Positions 53,999 through 63,612 of a DNA stretch of 64,000 nt are shown one piece after another. Both the position numbers and the translations under genes were made by a program. Position 1 is the stretch's first letter. Every line of letters starts with the position of its first letter. Source of the DNA: Vibrio sp. RE86 (GTDB lineage Bacteria; Pseudomonadota; Gammaproteobacteria; Enterobacterales; Vibrionaceae); assembly GCF_013114545.1 (NCBI RefSeq), contig NZ_VTXI01000010.1, forward strand, positions 1 through 64,000. Direction: 5' to 3'. Below the pieces are notes generated by a model. That model was not told the origin of the DNA, did no database searches, and worked only from the letters and a program-made list of their open reading frames with translations.

Positions 53999-55308
53999 TG
54001 CTGAGGCTCCTCTTCACTAGCGGCTTCTTTTAGTAACATGCCATTAATGGCTGGCAATAGATCATTCAAAATCAGCTTATCGCCTTGGTTTAGGTCACCA
54101 TCGATGACCACTTGATTATCACGGCGGTAGCGAACTGAAACGGTCTTGATCGCGAGTTTATTGTCAGTATCCATCAGATAGATTTTATCGCCGTGAAGAG
54201 CACGCTCTGGAATCACCCAGCTTGGGTTGGCTTGGCCTTCAATAGTGGCACGGACAAACATGCCATTGACAAGAGGCGGAGCGGAAGTTGGATTCAGGTT
54301 GCGGTAGTCTTGCTGAATTTCCAAAATCACCCCTGCGGTCGCTTGGTTTGGATCAACGGTTTCACTAATACGGCTGAGCTTAGCAGGCCAACTTGCTTTT
54401 AAATTGCCGCTGCTTAGCTCTATGCTAGCTTCGATCTGGGCAGTGTTAGGTTGAGGGATCCCCGATTCATCGCGTTGAAACTCGCCTAAGCTAGAGGCAA
54501 GGGTCTGCATATCGTGAATAGAGAGTTGAGCTTCAACCTCCATTACCGCCATACCATGAGCTGTCACCATGGTTTGCTGAAGATTCACAACTTGGTTTTG
54601 CTCTATCTCTACATCTGAAATACGCAGATCATAAGGGAGTGTGATGATGGTTTTATCGAGTGAGCGCTGAGCTTCGTCGACTTTCGACGCATTGACTTTC
54701 ACTAAGGCTTCGGCCACACGTTGTTCATCTGGCATCAAGCCAATTTGGTTTTCAATGTCGAGAACAAGCTTGCGTTGGGACAGGGTTGTTTGTTCTTGTT
54801 GATCAACATCAGATTGAGAGTTTAACCCTTTTTTACGCAGGTTTTGCTTACGGTCCAACTCTTTTTCAGAGATCACAAGACGGTTCTTTTCGATTTTTAA
54901 TGTCTGTTGAAGGTTATCTTCTTCTTGGTTTAGCTTAGCAAGAGAGGTTTGAGCAGACTTGAGATCAGCTTGAGCTTGAACCAGTTTTAATTCGTAATCG
55001 AGAGGGTCAATTCGCAGCACTTCGGTTCCAGCTTGGAGCACTTGGCCTTTTTCGAGTTGAGGGTGGCGGTAAACCACTTTGCCTGTGACTTCAGCTATCG
55101 CTTTCCACTCTATCTTAGGCGCTACTTTACCAAAACCGATGGCCAACGGAGCCATTGCTCGCAGCTCTAGCGGGGTGGTTTCTACAAGACGGGCACGATC
55201 GCCAGCAGGTTTGACGGGTAAGTCGGGTTTCATCTTAACGGCAAAGACAAGGGTTAACACGCCAACGGCAAGCGCTGGGAAGAAAAGTAGCTTTTTATTG
55301 ATTTTCAT
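53995..55308 (-). CDS. RND periplasmic adaptor (membrane-fusion protein)
   Basis: An adaptor of 437 residues anchored by an N-terminal helix (LLFFPALAVGVLTLVFAV). It has the lipoyl halves (VTGKVVYRHPQLEKGQVL), a long alpha-hairpin (about 130-220, LVQAQADLKSAQTSLAKLNQ and following) and the beta-barrel with PERALHGDKIYLMD. It bridges the RND pump to the outer-membrane channel. It overlaps TetR by one base and the pump by four, so the three are one operon. Confidence 0.9.
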   Translation of the reverse strand: MKINKKLLFFPALAVGVLTLVFAVKMKPDLPVKPAGDRARLVETTPLELRAMAPLAIGFGKVAPKIEWKAIAEVTGKVVYRHPQLEKGQVLQAGTEVLRIDPLDYELKLVQAQADLKSAQTSLAKLNQEEDNLQQTLKIEKNRLVISEKELDRKQNLRKKGLNSQSDVDQQEQTTLSQRKLVLDIENQIGLMPDEQRVAEALVKVNASKVDEAQRSLDKTIITLPYDLRISDVEIEQNQVVNLQQTMVTAHGMAVMEVEAQLSIHDMQTLASSLGEFQRDESGIPQPNTAQIEASIELSSGNLKASWPAKLSRISETVDPNQATAGVILEIQQDYRNLNPTSAPPLVNGMFVRATIEGQANPSWVIPERALHGDKIYLMDTDNKLAIKTVSVRYRRDNQVVIDGDLNQGDKLILNDLLPAINGMLLKEAASEEEPQQ

Positions 55309-55976
55309 TATTGTCCCTGAGCCTCTGTTGGTTGAAGGAATCCGTGAGTCATGAGTTTAATATTATGTTCGAACAGTTGATTTAAGAATGCTTCATTGAG
55401 CTCAATACCATGAACGGCAAGCAGTGAAGGTGGCGCAATAAAAGGGAACACCATAAGACTGATGTAAGAGACTTTACATAAACGAGGATCAGCGTCAGGG
55501 CGAAGAATGCCACTTTCAACAAGCTTGTCGAACATGACGAGCTGCATGGGTTGGTTGACATCCATGATGACCTTTTCAAGCAATTTTCTTTGTGTCTCGC
55601 CACTGTCCATGTGCATGACCTGAGCGATCAATCTAGGGAACTGAGGGACTTTGATCATCTCTTGATAATAGGTGCGCATGATATCAAGAAAGTTTTTTTG
55701 AGAACTCTCATCAGCAAGGCGTTTCATCTGCTTTTTGAGTGGTTCGATGGTTTCACGCAACATGGTCTCGAACAACCCTTCTTTATTACCGAAGTAATAA
55801 CGGATCATGGCAACGTTAACCCCTGCCTTATTAGCAACTAAACGGGTAGAAACTTTGTCATACGCCATAACAGTAAAAAGATCTCGGGCGGCTTGTATTA
55901 GCTGCTGCCGAGCATCAATGTCCTGATTGGGGCGTCCTGCTTTTCTCACGTGACTCATAGCGCGAGCACTCTGCAT
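55308..55976 (-). CDS. TetR/AcrR family regulator of the RND operon
   Basis: A regulator of 222 residues. The helix-turn-helix is ARQQLIQAARDLFTVMAYDK followed by VSTRLVANKAGVNVAMIRYYFGNKEGLF; the C-terminal part is the ligand domain. It is the first gene of the efflux operon and probably represses it through the palindromes that start three bases upstream. The start could be the ATG at 55976 or the one at 55958 (MSHVRKAG); neither has a good ribosome site. Confidence 0.9.
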   Translation of the reverse strand: MQSARAMSHVRKAGRPNQDIDARQQLIQAARDLFTVMAYDKVSTRLVANKAGVNVAMIRYYFGNKEGLFETMLRETIEPLKKQMKRLADESSQKNFLDIMRTYYQEMIKVPQFPRLIAQVMHMDSGETQRKLLEKVIMDVNQPMQLVMFDKLVESGILRPDADPRLCKVSYISLMVFPFIAPPSLLAVHGIELNEAFLNQLFEHNIKLMTHGFLQPTEAQGQ

Positions 55977-55978
55977 TA

Positions 55979-55994
55979 TTAAACAATTGATTAA
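55979..55994. promoter_or_regulatory. TetR-type operator, copy 1
   Basis: TTAAACAATTGATTAA differs by one base from the perfect palindrome at 56043. It touches the start of the TetR gene. Confidence 0.6.
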
Positions 55995-56031
55995 TTATAG
56001 TGTGGTCGAAAAAACTTCGATATGACAATAA

Positions 56032-56058
56032 TTAATCGATATTTAATCAATTGATTAA
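56032..56058. promoter_or_regulatory. TetR-type operators, copies 2 and 3
   Basis: TTAATCAATTGATTAA at 56043-56058 is a perfect 16-base palindrome. An overlapping related element, TTAATCGATATTTAA, lies at 56032-56046. Copies 1 and 3 are 64 bases apart, which would allow cooperative repression of the efflux operon promoter between them. Confidence 0.6.
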
Positions 56059-56386
56059 TTATGCCAGCCAGAATACATATCTCGTTTCCTATTTATCCGA
56101 ATTGGTAATAAGAAGAAGCGACATAGGATGGGAAGTAGAGGGTGAGAAGGGGCATTAAAACAGACAAGAAAAAGCCCGTTTAGTAGTCACCTAAACGGGC
56201 AAAGTATTTGGAGATTGTTGGTCTAACATCCGTATTCTGACTGTTACAAGGTGTATGACTTTATTGGAAGCTTATTATCACCGTGTAACCAATGAGAGAT
56301 AAATTAACATTTTTGTTAATGGATTTTAAACCATCAAAAGTGGAAAAATACATTCCACTTTTGATGTTCTGGTATCCCGATTACAC
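56059..56386. other. intergenic region between the TetR operators and the BCCT gene
   Basis: No gene is visible in these 328 bases. They contain the hairpin described at 56174 and otherwise AT-rich sequence. Confidence 0.45.
56174..56200 (-). terminator. terminator downstream of the second BCCT gene
   Basis: GCCCGTTTAG (56174-56183) and CTAAACGGGC (56191-56200) are perfect 10-base arms with a seven-base loop, followed on the minus strand by TTTTTCTTG. It is about 190 bases past the BCCT stop. Confidence 0.75.
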
Positions 56387-57982
56387 TTAGATTAGGCCTT
56401 GTTCACGTGCCATCTGATTGGCAATTTTAGGCGCTTTCCACAATGCAGGCAGCAATATAAAGGATACAGGTACCGCTGTGATAACGATGAAGGATTGTAG
56501 GGCTGAGATGCCACCAGAACCCATTGAAATCAGAGCAATGGCAACCACACCCATCATGATACCCCAGAAAGCGCGCATTGCTGCTGGTGGCTCTGTAGAG
56601 CCTGTGATCACGACGCTAATGGTGTAAGTCATTGAGTCACCCGTTGTGACAATAAACGTTGTCGTCAATACCAAGAACAGCAAAGAGATAACGATAGGGA
56701 ATGGCAACTCAGAGGTAATGGCGAGCAACACTGCAGGCAGATTGAAGCCTTCGAAAGCGCTTGAGATTAAACCTGGGTTTTCTAGCTCGAACGCCAGGCC
56801 ACTGCCGCCAACAATACTGAACCAGAAGCAGGTGATAAGCGGAGCGGCGATACTGATTGATAAAATCAGTTGTCGAATGGTACGCCCACGAGAGATACGT
56901 GCAATAAAGATTGCCATCATCGGACCGTAACCTAAGAACCAGCCCCAGAAGAAGACAGTCCACCAGCTCAGCCAACCTGTATCGCCACGATATAGAGCCA
57001 TAGGAAAGAAGTTATCGATCATTCGACCGACGCCCTGAACATAGCCATCGATAATGAAGTTCGTTGGGCCGAACACCAGTACGTAACCAATAAGCGCGAC
57101 AGAGAGCAGAATGTTGTAACGGCTAATGATTTGAATACCGCGGCCTACGCCACTTAATGCAGAAAGTGTATAGGTAGCGATCGCAAACAGAATCACCGCG
57201 CATTGTGTCACGAACGTATCTGGAATGTTGAATAGTTCATTCAATGCGTAGCTAATCTGCAGACCTAAAAAGCCAATTGGACCAATAGTACCTGCTGCAA
57301 CTGCAATGACACTACAAGCGTCAGCGATGTGTCCAATCCACCCATCTATCGCTTTTTGACCGAAGATAGGGTAGAGCAGAGTTCTAGGCTTAAGTGGTAG
57401 TCCCTTATCGTAGTGAAGGTGCATTAAAACCACAGAAGAAAGGCAGCCTAATATAGCCCAAGCCAGAAAGCCCCAGTGCATAAAGGATTGTGAGAGAGCG
57501 TTAATCGCAGCGGATTGTCGGCTTGTTTCACCATACAGTGGAGGCGCAGAGACAAAATGCGCAATAGGTTCTGCTGCTGCCCAGAAGACACCGCCACCAG
57601 CGAGTAACGTACACAGAATGATAGATAGCCACTTGAATGTGTCGATCTCTGGCATGTTCAGGTTTCCTAAGCGAACGTAGCCTGTGCGGCCAAATGCTAG
57701 GAATAAACCAATAAGAAAGTTAAGCAGTAGAAGGACTTGCCAGAATGCGCCAAAAGCTTGAGTTGAAAAAGCGAAGCCAGTGTTAACCCAGTCAGAGAGC
57801 AGGGAGGTATCGGTTAGGGCAAAAATCACGAAGGCGATCAGGAAGCTGCCACTAATCCAAAAGACGGGGTTATTTAATTGGTATTGAGTCAAACGGTGTG
57901 CGAGTGGATCTTGAGATGTGTTTCCAGCATAGATAGAACTTTGTTGTGTTGAACTATCGATAGACTGTGTCAAATTAGACAT
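56387..57982 (-). CDS. second BCCT family transporter
   Basis: A protein of 531 residues with the BCCT pattern: LAGGGVFWAAAEPIAHFVSAP, FMHWGFLAWAI, and FFWGWFLGYGPMMAIFIARIS followed by RGRTIRQL. It differs clearly from the transporter at 18636 (about the helix 8 motif WAWWISWSPF), so the two likely have different substrates. The glycine-rich helix carries GGGVFWA in place of GMGIGLMFW, which in characterised carriers affects sodium coupling, so the ion used may differ. It is alone, without a choline oxidation or ectoine gene cluster. Confidence 0.9.
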   Translation of the reverse strand: MSNLTQSIDSSTQQSSIYAGNTSQDPLAHRLTQYQLNNPVFWISGSFLIAFVIFALTDTSLLSDWVNTGFAFSTQAFGAFWQVLLLLNFLIGLFLAFGRTGYVRLGNLNMPEIDTFKWLSIILCTLLAGGGVFWAAAEPIAHFVSAPPLYGETSRQSAAINALSQSFMHWGFLAWAILGCLSSVVLMHLHYDKGLPLKPRTLLYPIFGQKAIDGWIGHIADACSVIAVAAGTIGPIGFLGLQISYALNELFNIPDTFVTQCAVILFAIATYTLSALSGVGRGIQIISRYNILLSVALIGYVLVFGPTNFIIDGYVQGVGRMIDNFFPMALYRGDTGWLSWWTVFFWGWFLGYGPMMAIFIARISRGRTIRQLILSISIAAPLITCFWFSIVGGSGLAFELENPGLISSAFEGFNLPAVLLAITSELPFPIVISLLFLVLTTTFIVTTGDSMTYTISVVITGSTEPPAAMRAFWGIMMGVVAIALISMGSGGISALQSFIVITAVPVSFILLPALWKAPKIANQMAREQGLI

Positions 57983-58140
57983 TAAAACGTTCGCTATTTT
58001 GTAGCCAATTCAGTTAACTGGCTAATGTATTTCCCCCACTCCATTTCATTTGAATTGTGAGGTTCGTCAAAAAGCGGGCGATAATAACACACTTATCACT
58101 AAAAGCGCAGGGCTTTCATTGTATCGAATTTGACGGCGAA

Positions 58141-60636
58141 CTAGGCAAGCTTCTCTTGTGAGTCTGAGGCATACTTTTCAGCAAGGAGCTCAATCGAGAT
58201 AGGGCGTTCAATCAGATAGCCCTGCAAAATATCACAGCCATATTCGATCAATACCGCTTTCTGAGCTTCTGTTTCGACTCCTTCTGCGACCACCTGCATG
58301 TCGGCAGAACGAGCAATAGCAAGGATAGCTTTAACCAACGAGTCACTCTGCTCAGAACTTAGCATCTTATCGACAAACACTCGGTCAATCTTGAGCTCAT
58401 CGAGAGGTAGGTTGCTGAGATAGCTCAGCGAAGAGTAACCCGTTCCAAAATCATCCAAGGAAACCGTAAACCCAAGCTCTTTTACTTGGCTAATAATAGG
58501 TTCTACTTTTGGTAGGTCACTAATGAGTACGTTTTCGGTGATTTCCAAGGTGACGCGATGGCTAGGTAAATCGTGTTTTTGTAGTGCGCTTTGCAGCTGA
58601 GGAATAAAGCGAGCTTCCATTAATTGCATTGGTGAAATATTAATGGAGAGTGTTAAGTCGTAGTCGGGAGAGGGGAAGTGTTGGCTAAACTCTTCACACG
58701 CTTTGTTGAGGACAAATTCACCCAGATCGCCGATCAATCCAATCTCTTCTGCGAGAGAAATGAACTCAAGCGGAGAGACATGCCCAAGTTGAGGGTTATG
58801 CCAACGCAGCAAGCTCTCAACGCCGTGTAGTTTGCCTGTTTTAGCCTCCACTTGCGGTTGATAACAGACCGACAGTTCATTGCGGTTTATCGCTTCTCTC
58901 AGTTCACGTTCTAACATGAAGTCATACTGAACTTGCTGGTTAATTGAGCTATCAAAGAACAGTACATCGCCTTTCTGACGAGCTTTCGATTTGTAGAGAA
59001 CAATATCCGCTTTTGAGATTAACTCTTCAGGTTGGTCGCCGTCGGATGGGTACATAGAGACACCAATCGAGCAGCTAGCGAATAATACTTTTCCATCAAT
59101 CACGAATTGCTGCTTAAAGATCCCCTTAATCTGTTCGACTTTGGACTCGGTTTCTACAAGGTTCTTTAAGTTCGAGAAACAGAAGATAAACTCGTCACCA
59201 CCGAAACGTGCAACATAGTCGTTTGGCCCTAAAAAAGCTTCAAATTTCTTACCAATCTCATTGAGTAAACGATCCCCAGCGGAGTGGCCATAGAGGTCAT
59301 TCACCTTTTTAAAGTCATCCAAATCGACAAACATCACCGCCAGTTGACAGCATTGCTCTGCTGATTTGGCGATGCCTTCACCAATGTGATGATGAAGCAT
59401 GGAGCGATTTGGTAACCCAGTCAGTTCATCGTGGCTTGCCATATATTCAAGTTGATCTTTGGTGCTTTGAAGGTGGTCAAAATCATTGTTGATTCGGCTT
59501 TCAAAACGTTTGAATCGATTGGCTATTAAACGGCTTAGCGCGAATGACAACAGTGCAACCACAAGTGTGGTTATAAGCCCAATGATCCACATTTGCTGGA
59601 GCGCGGTATCTTGTTCTAACTGAACTTGAACTTCCCGTTCTCCCAAGTAGCGATTACTGACTTCGTCATAGACGCCAGCACCAATTCTCCACCCCCAAGT
59701 TTTGTCTTTGACTACGTAACTGGTTTTAGATAGGTCGGTGATACCTTCAGGGCCCGTTCTAGCGACATAATGGACAAACTCATTGTCGGCGAGCATGATC
59801 TTTTTTGCTCCCTCTTGGTTCTCAATACCACCTGAGGTATATGAGCTCTGTCCGATAAAAGATGGGTTAATGTGCGAGAGGATGGTGCCGTCATCATCTA
59901 GGACAAAAATGTAACCATAATCGCCAAATCTAAGATTGATTAACCATTTAAGAACCGTAGTTTTGATATCATTCTCGACATCGACGACGTAATCACCTGT
60001 ACCAATAAACCAGTCATAAGGCTCGAAGTATTTACCGAAACCGATTTTCTCAAATTCTTTATTTTTGTTGTCAGGTTTGACGAACCACCAGCGATAAAAT
60101 GCTTCTCCTTGCTCTTTGACTTGTTCGCCCATCTCGCGGACGATATAACTGCCCCGCACATCTTTAAAATCCCACAAAGACGTGCCTTCTACGCGGGGCA
60201 GAAGAGGGTGCATGATGTTCGTTCCTTCCGTTTTATAGATAAAAAAGTATCCACGGCCTTGGTTAAAACGAATATCTCTTAATGCATCCGTAATGAGTTT
60301 GGTCACTTGCGCTTCTGGTAGGTGTTTATTGCTTTCATAGAGGCGAGAGGCGATTGCATGCGCTTCGTAGATATGTTCTTTGATGGTGCTTTCTAACCTC
60401 TGCTCAGTTTGAGCTCGGGCGAATTCGATTTGTTGTTGAACGTATTCGACGCGACTTGTTAAATCGACAAGTTGGCGTTGTTCGTATTCATTGCGTAGTG
60501 AAGAGAGCTCCTTTTCGGAACTTAGTATCAAATCTCTGGCGGTGAGAACGACCCAAAAAAGAGTAAAAACCGCCACAATAGAAGCTGGAGCATAAGTGAT
60601 GAGATTAAGCAGTTTTTTGTCGGTCAGCTTAGCCAT
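58141..60636 (-). CDS. Cache-GGDEF-EAL dual c-di-GMP enzyme
   Basis: A membrane protein of 831 residues. Order: helix (about 15-35), periplasmic double Cache-type sensor (about 60-335, with FNQGRGYFFIYKTEG and YDWFIGTGDYVVDVE), second helix (about 350-372), GGDEF and EAL. The GGDEF motif is intact (ARFGGDEFIFCF) but the RxxD inhibitory site is missing. The EAL catalytic set looks intact: ESLLRW, NISPMQLM, LEITENVL, DDFGTGYSSLSYL and EGVET. It may therefore be a working phosphodiesterase with the GGDEF domain as a GTP sensor, or bifunctional. Confidence 0.92.
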   Translation of the reverse strand: MAKLTDKKLLNLITYAPASIVAVFTLFWVVLTARDLILSSEKELSSLRNEYEQRQLVDLTSRVEYVQQQIEFARAQTEQRLESTIKEHIYEAHAIASRLYESNKHLPEAQVTKLITDALRDIRFNQGRGYFFIYKTEGTNIMHPLLPRVEGTSLWDFKDVRGSYIVREMGEQVKEQGEAFYRWWFVKPDNKNKEFEKIGFGKYFEPYDWFIGTGDYVVDVENDIKTTVLKWLINLRFGDYGYIFVLDDDGTILSHINPSFIGQSSYTSGGIENQEGAKKIMLADNEFVHYVARTGPEGITDLSKTSYVVKDKTWGWRIGAGVYDEVSNRYLGEREVQVQLEQDTALQQMWIIGLITTLVVALLSFALSRLIANRFKRFESRINNDFDHLQSTKDQLEYMASHDELTGLPNRSMLHHHIGEGIAKSAEQCCQLAVMFVDLDDFKKVNDLYGHSAGDRLLNEIGKKFEAFLGPNDYVARFGGDEFIFCFSNLKNLVETESKVEQIKGIFKQQFVIDGKVLFASCSIGVSMYPSDGDQPEELISKADIVLYKSKARQKGDVLFFDSSINQQVQYDFMLERELREAINRNELSVCYQPQVEAKTGKLHGVESLLRWHNPQLGHVSPLEFISLAEEIGLIGDLGEFVLNKACEEFSQHFPSPDYDLTLSINISPMQLMEARFIPQLQSALQKHDLPSHRVTLEITENVLISDLPKVEPIISQVKELGFTVSLDDFGTGYSSLSYLSNLPLDELKIDRVFVDKMLSSEQSDSLVKAILAIARSADMQVVAEGVETEAQKAVLIEYGCDILQGYLIERPISIELLAEKYASDSQEKLA

Positions 60637-60777
60637 ATAGCCCCAAATTCAGCAATATCAGTCAACTAAGTATAGCGACAAATACTGATCACAAAACCCC
60701 AAAGACTTATTGATAGGTTTTGAATTTAAAAAGTGGGATCCAAGTATAAGTTACTGATTAAAATGCGGTAAGTTCGC

Positions 60778-62718
60778 CTATTTTTTCGATACACCTGTTG
60801 CCTCTTGGGATTTTTGTTGCATTTGCTTCATCCAAGGGACATGTTTCTCCAACGCTTCGCGGATAAGTTTTGGTTGAACGGGTTTGGTTAGAAAGTCATT
60901 CATGCCTGCTTGGTAGCACTCCTGTTTGTGCTCTTTCATCACATTAGCCGTAACCGCAATAATCGGAACGTCCTTACGCCAATCTGAATGTTGGCGAAGT
61001 GCTTTTGTGGCTTCATAACCATCCATCACTGGCATGTGGCAATCCATGAGAATTGCGTCAAACTGTTGGGCGTCACAGATGTCGAGAGCCTCTTGGCCAT
61101 GATTAACGATGGTGGTGTTAGCACCGAGCATATTGAGCATGACTTTGATAATTTGCTGATTCACACGGGTGTCTTCAACAACCAGAATTGACACGCCATT
61201 AGGGTTTTCTGCATGCAGCAATTCGGCATCTTTGTAATCTTGGCTTGCAGGGAAACTCACTAGGTTCTGCTGAGGGCTTTCAGCTCTTTTGTCGTTTGTG
61301 CCATTTTCAAGGATGATCAACGGAATAGAGAAGTAAAAGCTACTCCCAAGTCCGAGTTCACTGATGACTTTCAACTCTCCCCCCATCATGGTGACAATCT
61401 CTTTACTGATCGCTAAGCCTAAGCCTGTACCTCCAAACTTTCTTGTTGTGCTGCCATCGGCTTGTTGGAACTTTTCAAAGATAGTCTCAAGGTGGCTTTT
61501 ATCGATACCAATACCCGTGTCTTTAATCTCAACGTAGAGGTGAGGTCTATCGTCAACAAGCTGATTAATCACTTTAAGTTCGATATATCCAGTGTGAGTG
61601 AACTTGAGTGCATTGCCGATAAGGTTATTGAGGACCTGTTTGAAGCGAGTGGAATCCCCTTCGATACACAGCGGTATGTCAGAAGCAATGTTGCATTGAA
61701 ACATGAGTTCTTTTTGATGCGCTCTTAGGTTGTATTCGTTGGCTTGTTCATTAAGTAATTCTTTTAGGGAGAAGGGCTCACTTTCGAGTTCAAAATGACC
61801 GGCTTCTATTTTGGAAAAATCGAGTATCTCATTGATGATGTCGAGCAGCGTTTTTGATGATGAGAGCAAAATATCGATGTAGTTTTTCTGAACCTCGCTA
61901 GGCTGAGTCTCTTGCAATAGAGTGGCGACCCCTACAATCCCGTTCATTGGAGTCCGTATTTCATGGCTCATGTTGGCAAGGAACTCACTTTTCTTCACGT
62001 TCGCAATCTCTGCCTTCTCTTTCGAAGCCACGAGCTGGTTATAGTGGATATCTAACTCTTCAATACAGGCGTTATATTTATTCGTTAGCTGGGTAATTTC
62101 ATCATTAAAGACTCGTCTCTCTGGCGTAATTTTGTGAGGAGTATGCCCACCACTAAAATCGGACATCGCTTTCGATACTTCGGTGATTGGTCGCACGATG
62201 AGTTTCAGAACAATGTAAAGCAGACTTGCGACGATAACGCTGGTTTGTATTAAGGTCATGCCAAGTAAAAATAGAAAGTCTTGCCAAAGTCGGGCGTGAA
62301 GCGGTGCTAGATCGGTCGTTACGACTAAAGAGCCAATGGTAAATTTCTTTGAGCCAATCGCAGAGGTTAAAGGCCATTGGTGGGAGATAATCTGATCGCC
62401 AGTGACGCTACCCAAGGTGATATTAACGCTAGCATCATCAGTCAGCTCTACCGCATCAACATAAGGCAGTTGATAAATTCCTTGCAGTTGGGTGTTGAGT
62501 TGAACTTCATCGACAACCCATAAACTCGAACTGATACTCGCGAGGTAACTCTCTTCTAACTGTGCAAACTTTTGTTCCAACGCGCTCAACTCGGTCTTAT
62601 AACCATAGTAAAAGTTTACCCCAGCCATAATTAGGGCAAGGGCAAAGCTAACTAACACCGTAGCGATGACAAGCTGCTTCGCGATTCCAATGTTTGCTTT
62701 AGCGTTCAAAATTGACAT
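60778..62718 (-). CDS. hybrid sensor histidine kinase
   Basis: A 646-residue kinase: helix (about 13-33), a periplasmic loop of about 110 residues, helix (about 145-170), HAMP, coiled region, HisKA with FLANMSHEIRTPMNGIVGV, ATPase domain with NALKFTHTGYIELKV and GTGLGLAISKEIV, and a receiver domain with ILMDCHMPVMDGYEA. There is no C-terminal Hpt domain, so phosphate must pass to a separate Hpt protein. It diverges from a solute-binding-protein gene across 84 bases, and that protein could be its input. Confidence 0.9.
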   Translation of the reverse strand: MSILNAKANIGIAKQLVIATVLVSFALALIMAGVNFYYGYKTELSALEQKFAQLEESYLASISSSLWVVDEVQLNTQLQGIYQLPYVDAVELTDDASVNITLGSVTGDQIISHQWPLTSAIGSKKFTIGSLVVTTDLAPLHARLWQDFLFLLGMTLIQTSVIVASLLYIVLKLIVRPITEVSKAMSDFSGGHTPHKITPERRVFNDEITQLTNKYNACIEELDIHYNQLVASKEKAEIANVKKSEFLANMSHEIRTPMNGIVGVATLLQETQPSEVQKNYIDILLSSSKTLLDIINEILDFSKIEAGHFELESEPFSLKELLNEQANEYNLRAHQKELMFQCNIASDIPLCIEGDSTRFKQVLNNLIGNALKFTHTGYIELKVINQLVDDRPHLYVEIKDTGIGIDKSHLETIFEKFQQADGSTTRKFGGTGLGLAISKEIVTMMGGELKVISELGLGSSFYFSIPLIILENGTNDKRAESPQQNLVSFPASQDYKDAELLHAENPNGVSILVVEDTRVNQQIIKVMLNMLGANTTIVNHGQEALDICDAQQFDAILMDCHMPVMDGYEATKALRQHSDWRKDVPIIAVTANVMKEHKQECYQAGMNDFLTKPVQPKLIREALEKHVPWMKQMQQKSQEATGVSKK

Positions 62719-62802
62719 TTCCTATGCAGTCTATTGCTTAAAATAATTCTAGTACTAAGGTGTTATATATGCACTTTATTTTATAAAATATGGGAGGGTA
62801 AG

Positions 62803-63564
62803 GTGAAATATACAGGGACAGTATTGGGGGCAGCGTTACTATTGCTAGGTCTATCTTCGGCTTCAGCAAATCAGACAATCAATTACTACGTGATTGCCAA
62901 TCAAGCGCAACCTTTTCAAATTGAGCAAAAAGGGGAACAGCACACAGGCATTGTGTCAGATATTGTGGCCGAAATATTCTCCGAGAGTGATTACGATTTG
63001 GCCTACCATACCTATCCATTTAATCGAATGATCTCGATACTAGAGTCAGGGGAAGAGAGCAACTGGATTACCTATGGAAGCCCTAATTGGGGTAAGGCGC
63101 AATCCGAAAACCTGTCTGAAAAGCCAATCTACCATGTGAAACATACTCTAGTGACCAGTACCAAAGCGCCATTTGACTATCAGAATGTTGATTCGCTTAA
63201 AGATAAGGGAGTGGTGTTATTACTTGGTTTCGATTACGCCGAACTGACTCCGCGAATTGAAAGTGGTGAGTTAGAAGAGATCCGTGTAAAAGACTATCAA
63301 GCGGCGTTCAGCATCGTTCAAAGATTGCCAGGGCATACGGCCTTTGTAGAGATGGAATCTCGAGTGAAATACCATCTGAATCGACTTGAGTTGAACGAGC
63401 AAGACTTCCGAATTGATAACTTCGATAATGTGATTGCTGCTTATCCCATCCACTTAGCTTTTTCTAGAGATCTGGATCCAAAGCTACAAGAATTCATCAA
63501 CCTTCGTCTCGCCGAGATGGAGGAAAGCGGCATGCTAGAGAAGATAATTAGTCGGTACATATAA
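62803..63564 (+). CDS. periplasmic solute-binding protein (SBP_bac_3-like), GTG start
   Basis: A 253-residue protein with a signal peptide (TVLGAALLLLGLSSASA). The mature part has the amino-acid-binding fold, with TGIVSDIVAEIFSES, PFNRMISILESGEESNWITYG, DKGVVLLLGFDYAEL and a C-terminal EESGMLEKIISRY. No permease or ATPase follows, so it may signal instead of transporting. The frame is open to 62734, but GGGAGGG four bases before the GTG at 62803 fits the start of the signal peptide. Confidence 0.85.
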   Translation: MKYTGTVLGAALLLLGLSSASANQTINYYVIANQAQPFQIEQKGEQHTGIVSDIVAEIFSESDYDLAYHTYPFNRMISILESGEESNWITYGSPNWGKAQSENLSEKPIYHVKHTLVTSTKAPFDYQNVDSLKDKGVVLLLGFDYAELTPRIESGELEEIRVKDYQAAFSIVQRLPGHTAFVEMESRVKYHLNRLELNEQDFRIDNFDNVIAAYPIHLAFSRDLDPKLQEFINLRLAEMEESGMLEKIISRYI

Positions 63565-63612
63565 GGTTAATCGCCCATACTTATCAGAGACGTCAAAAAT
63601 AAGGAGATGTCT

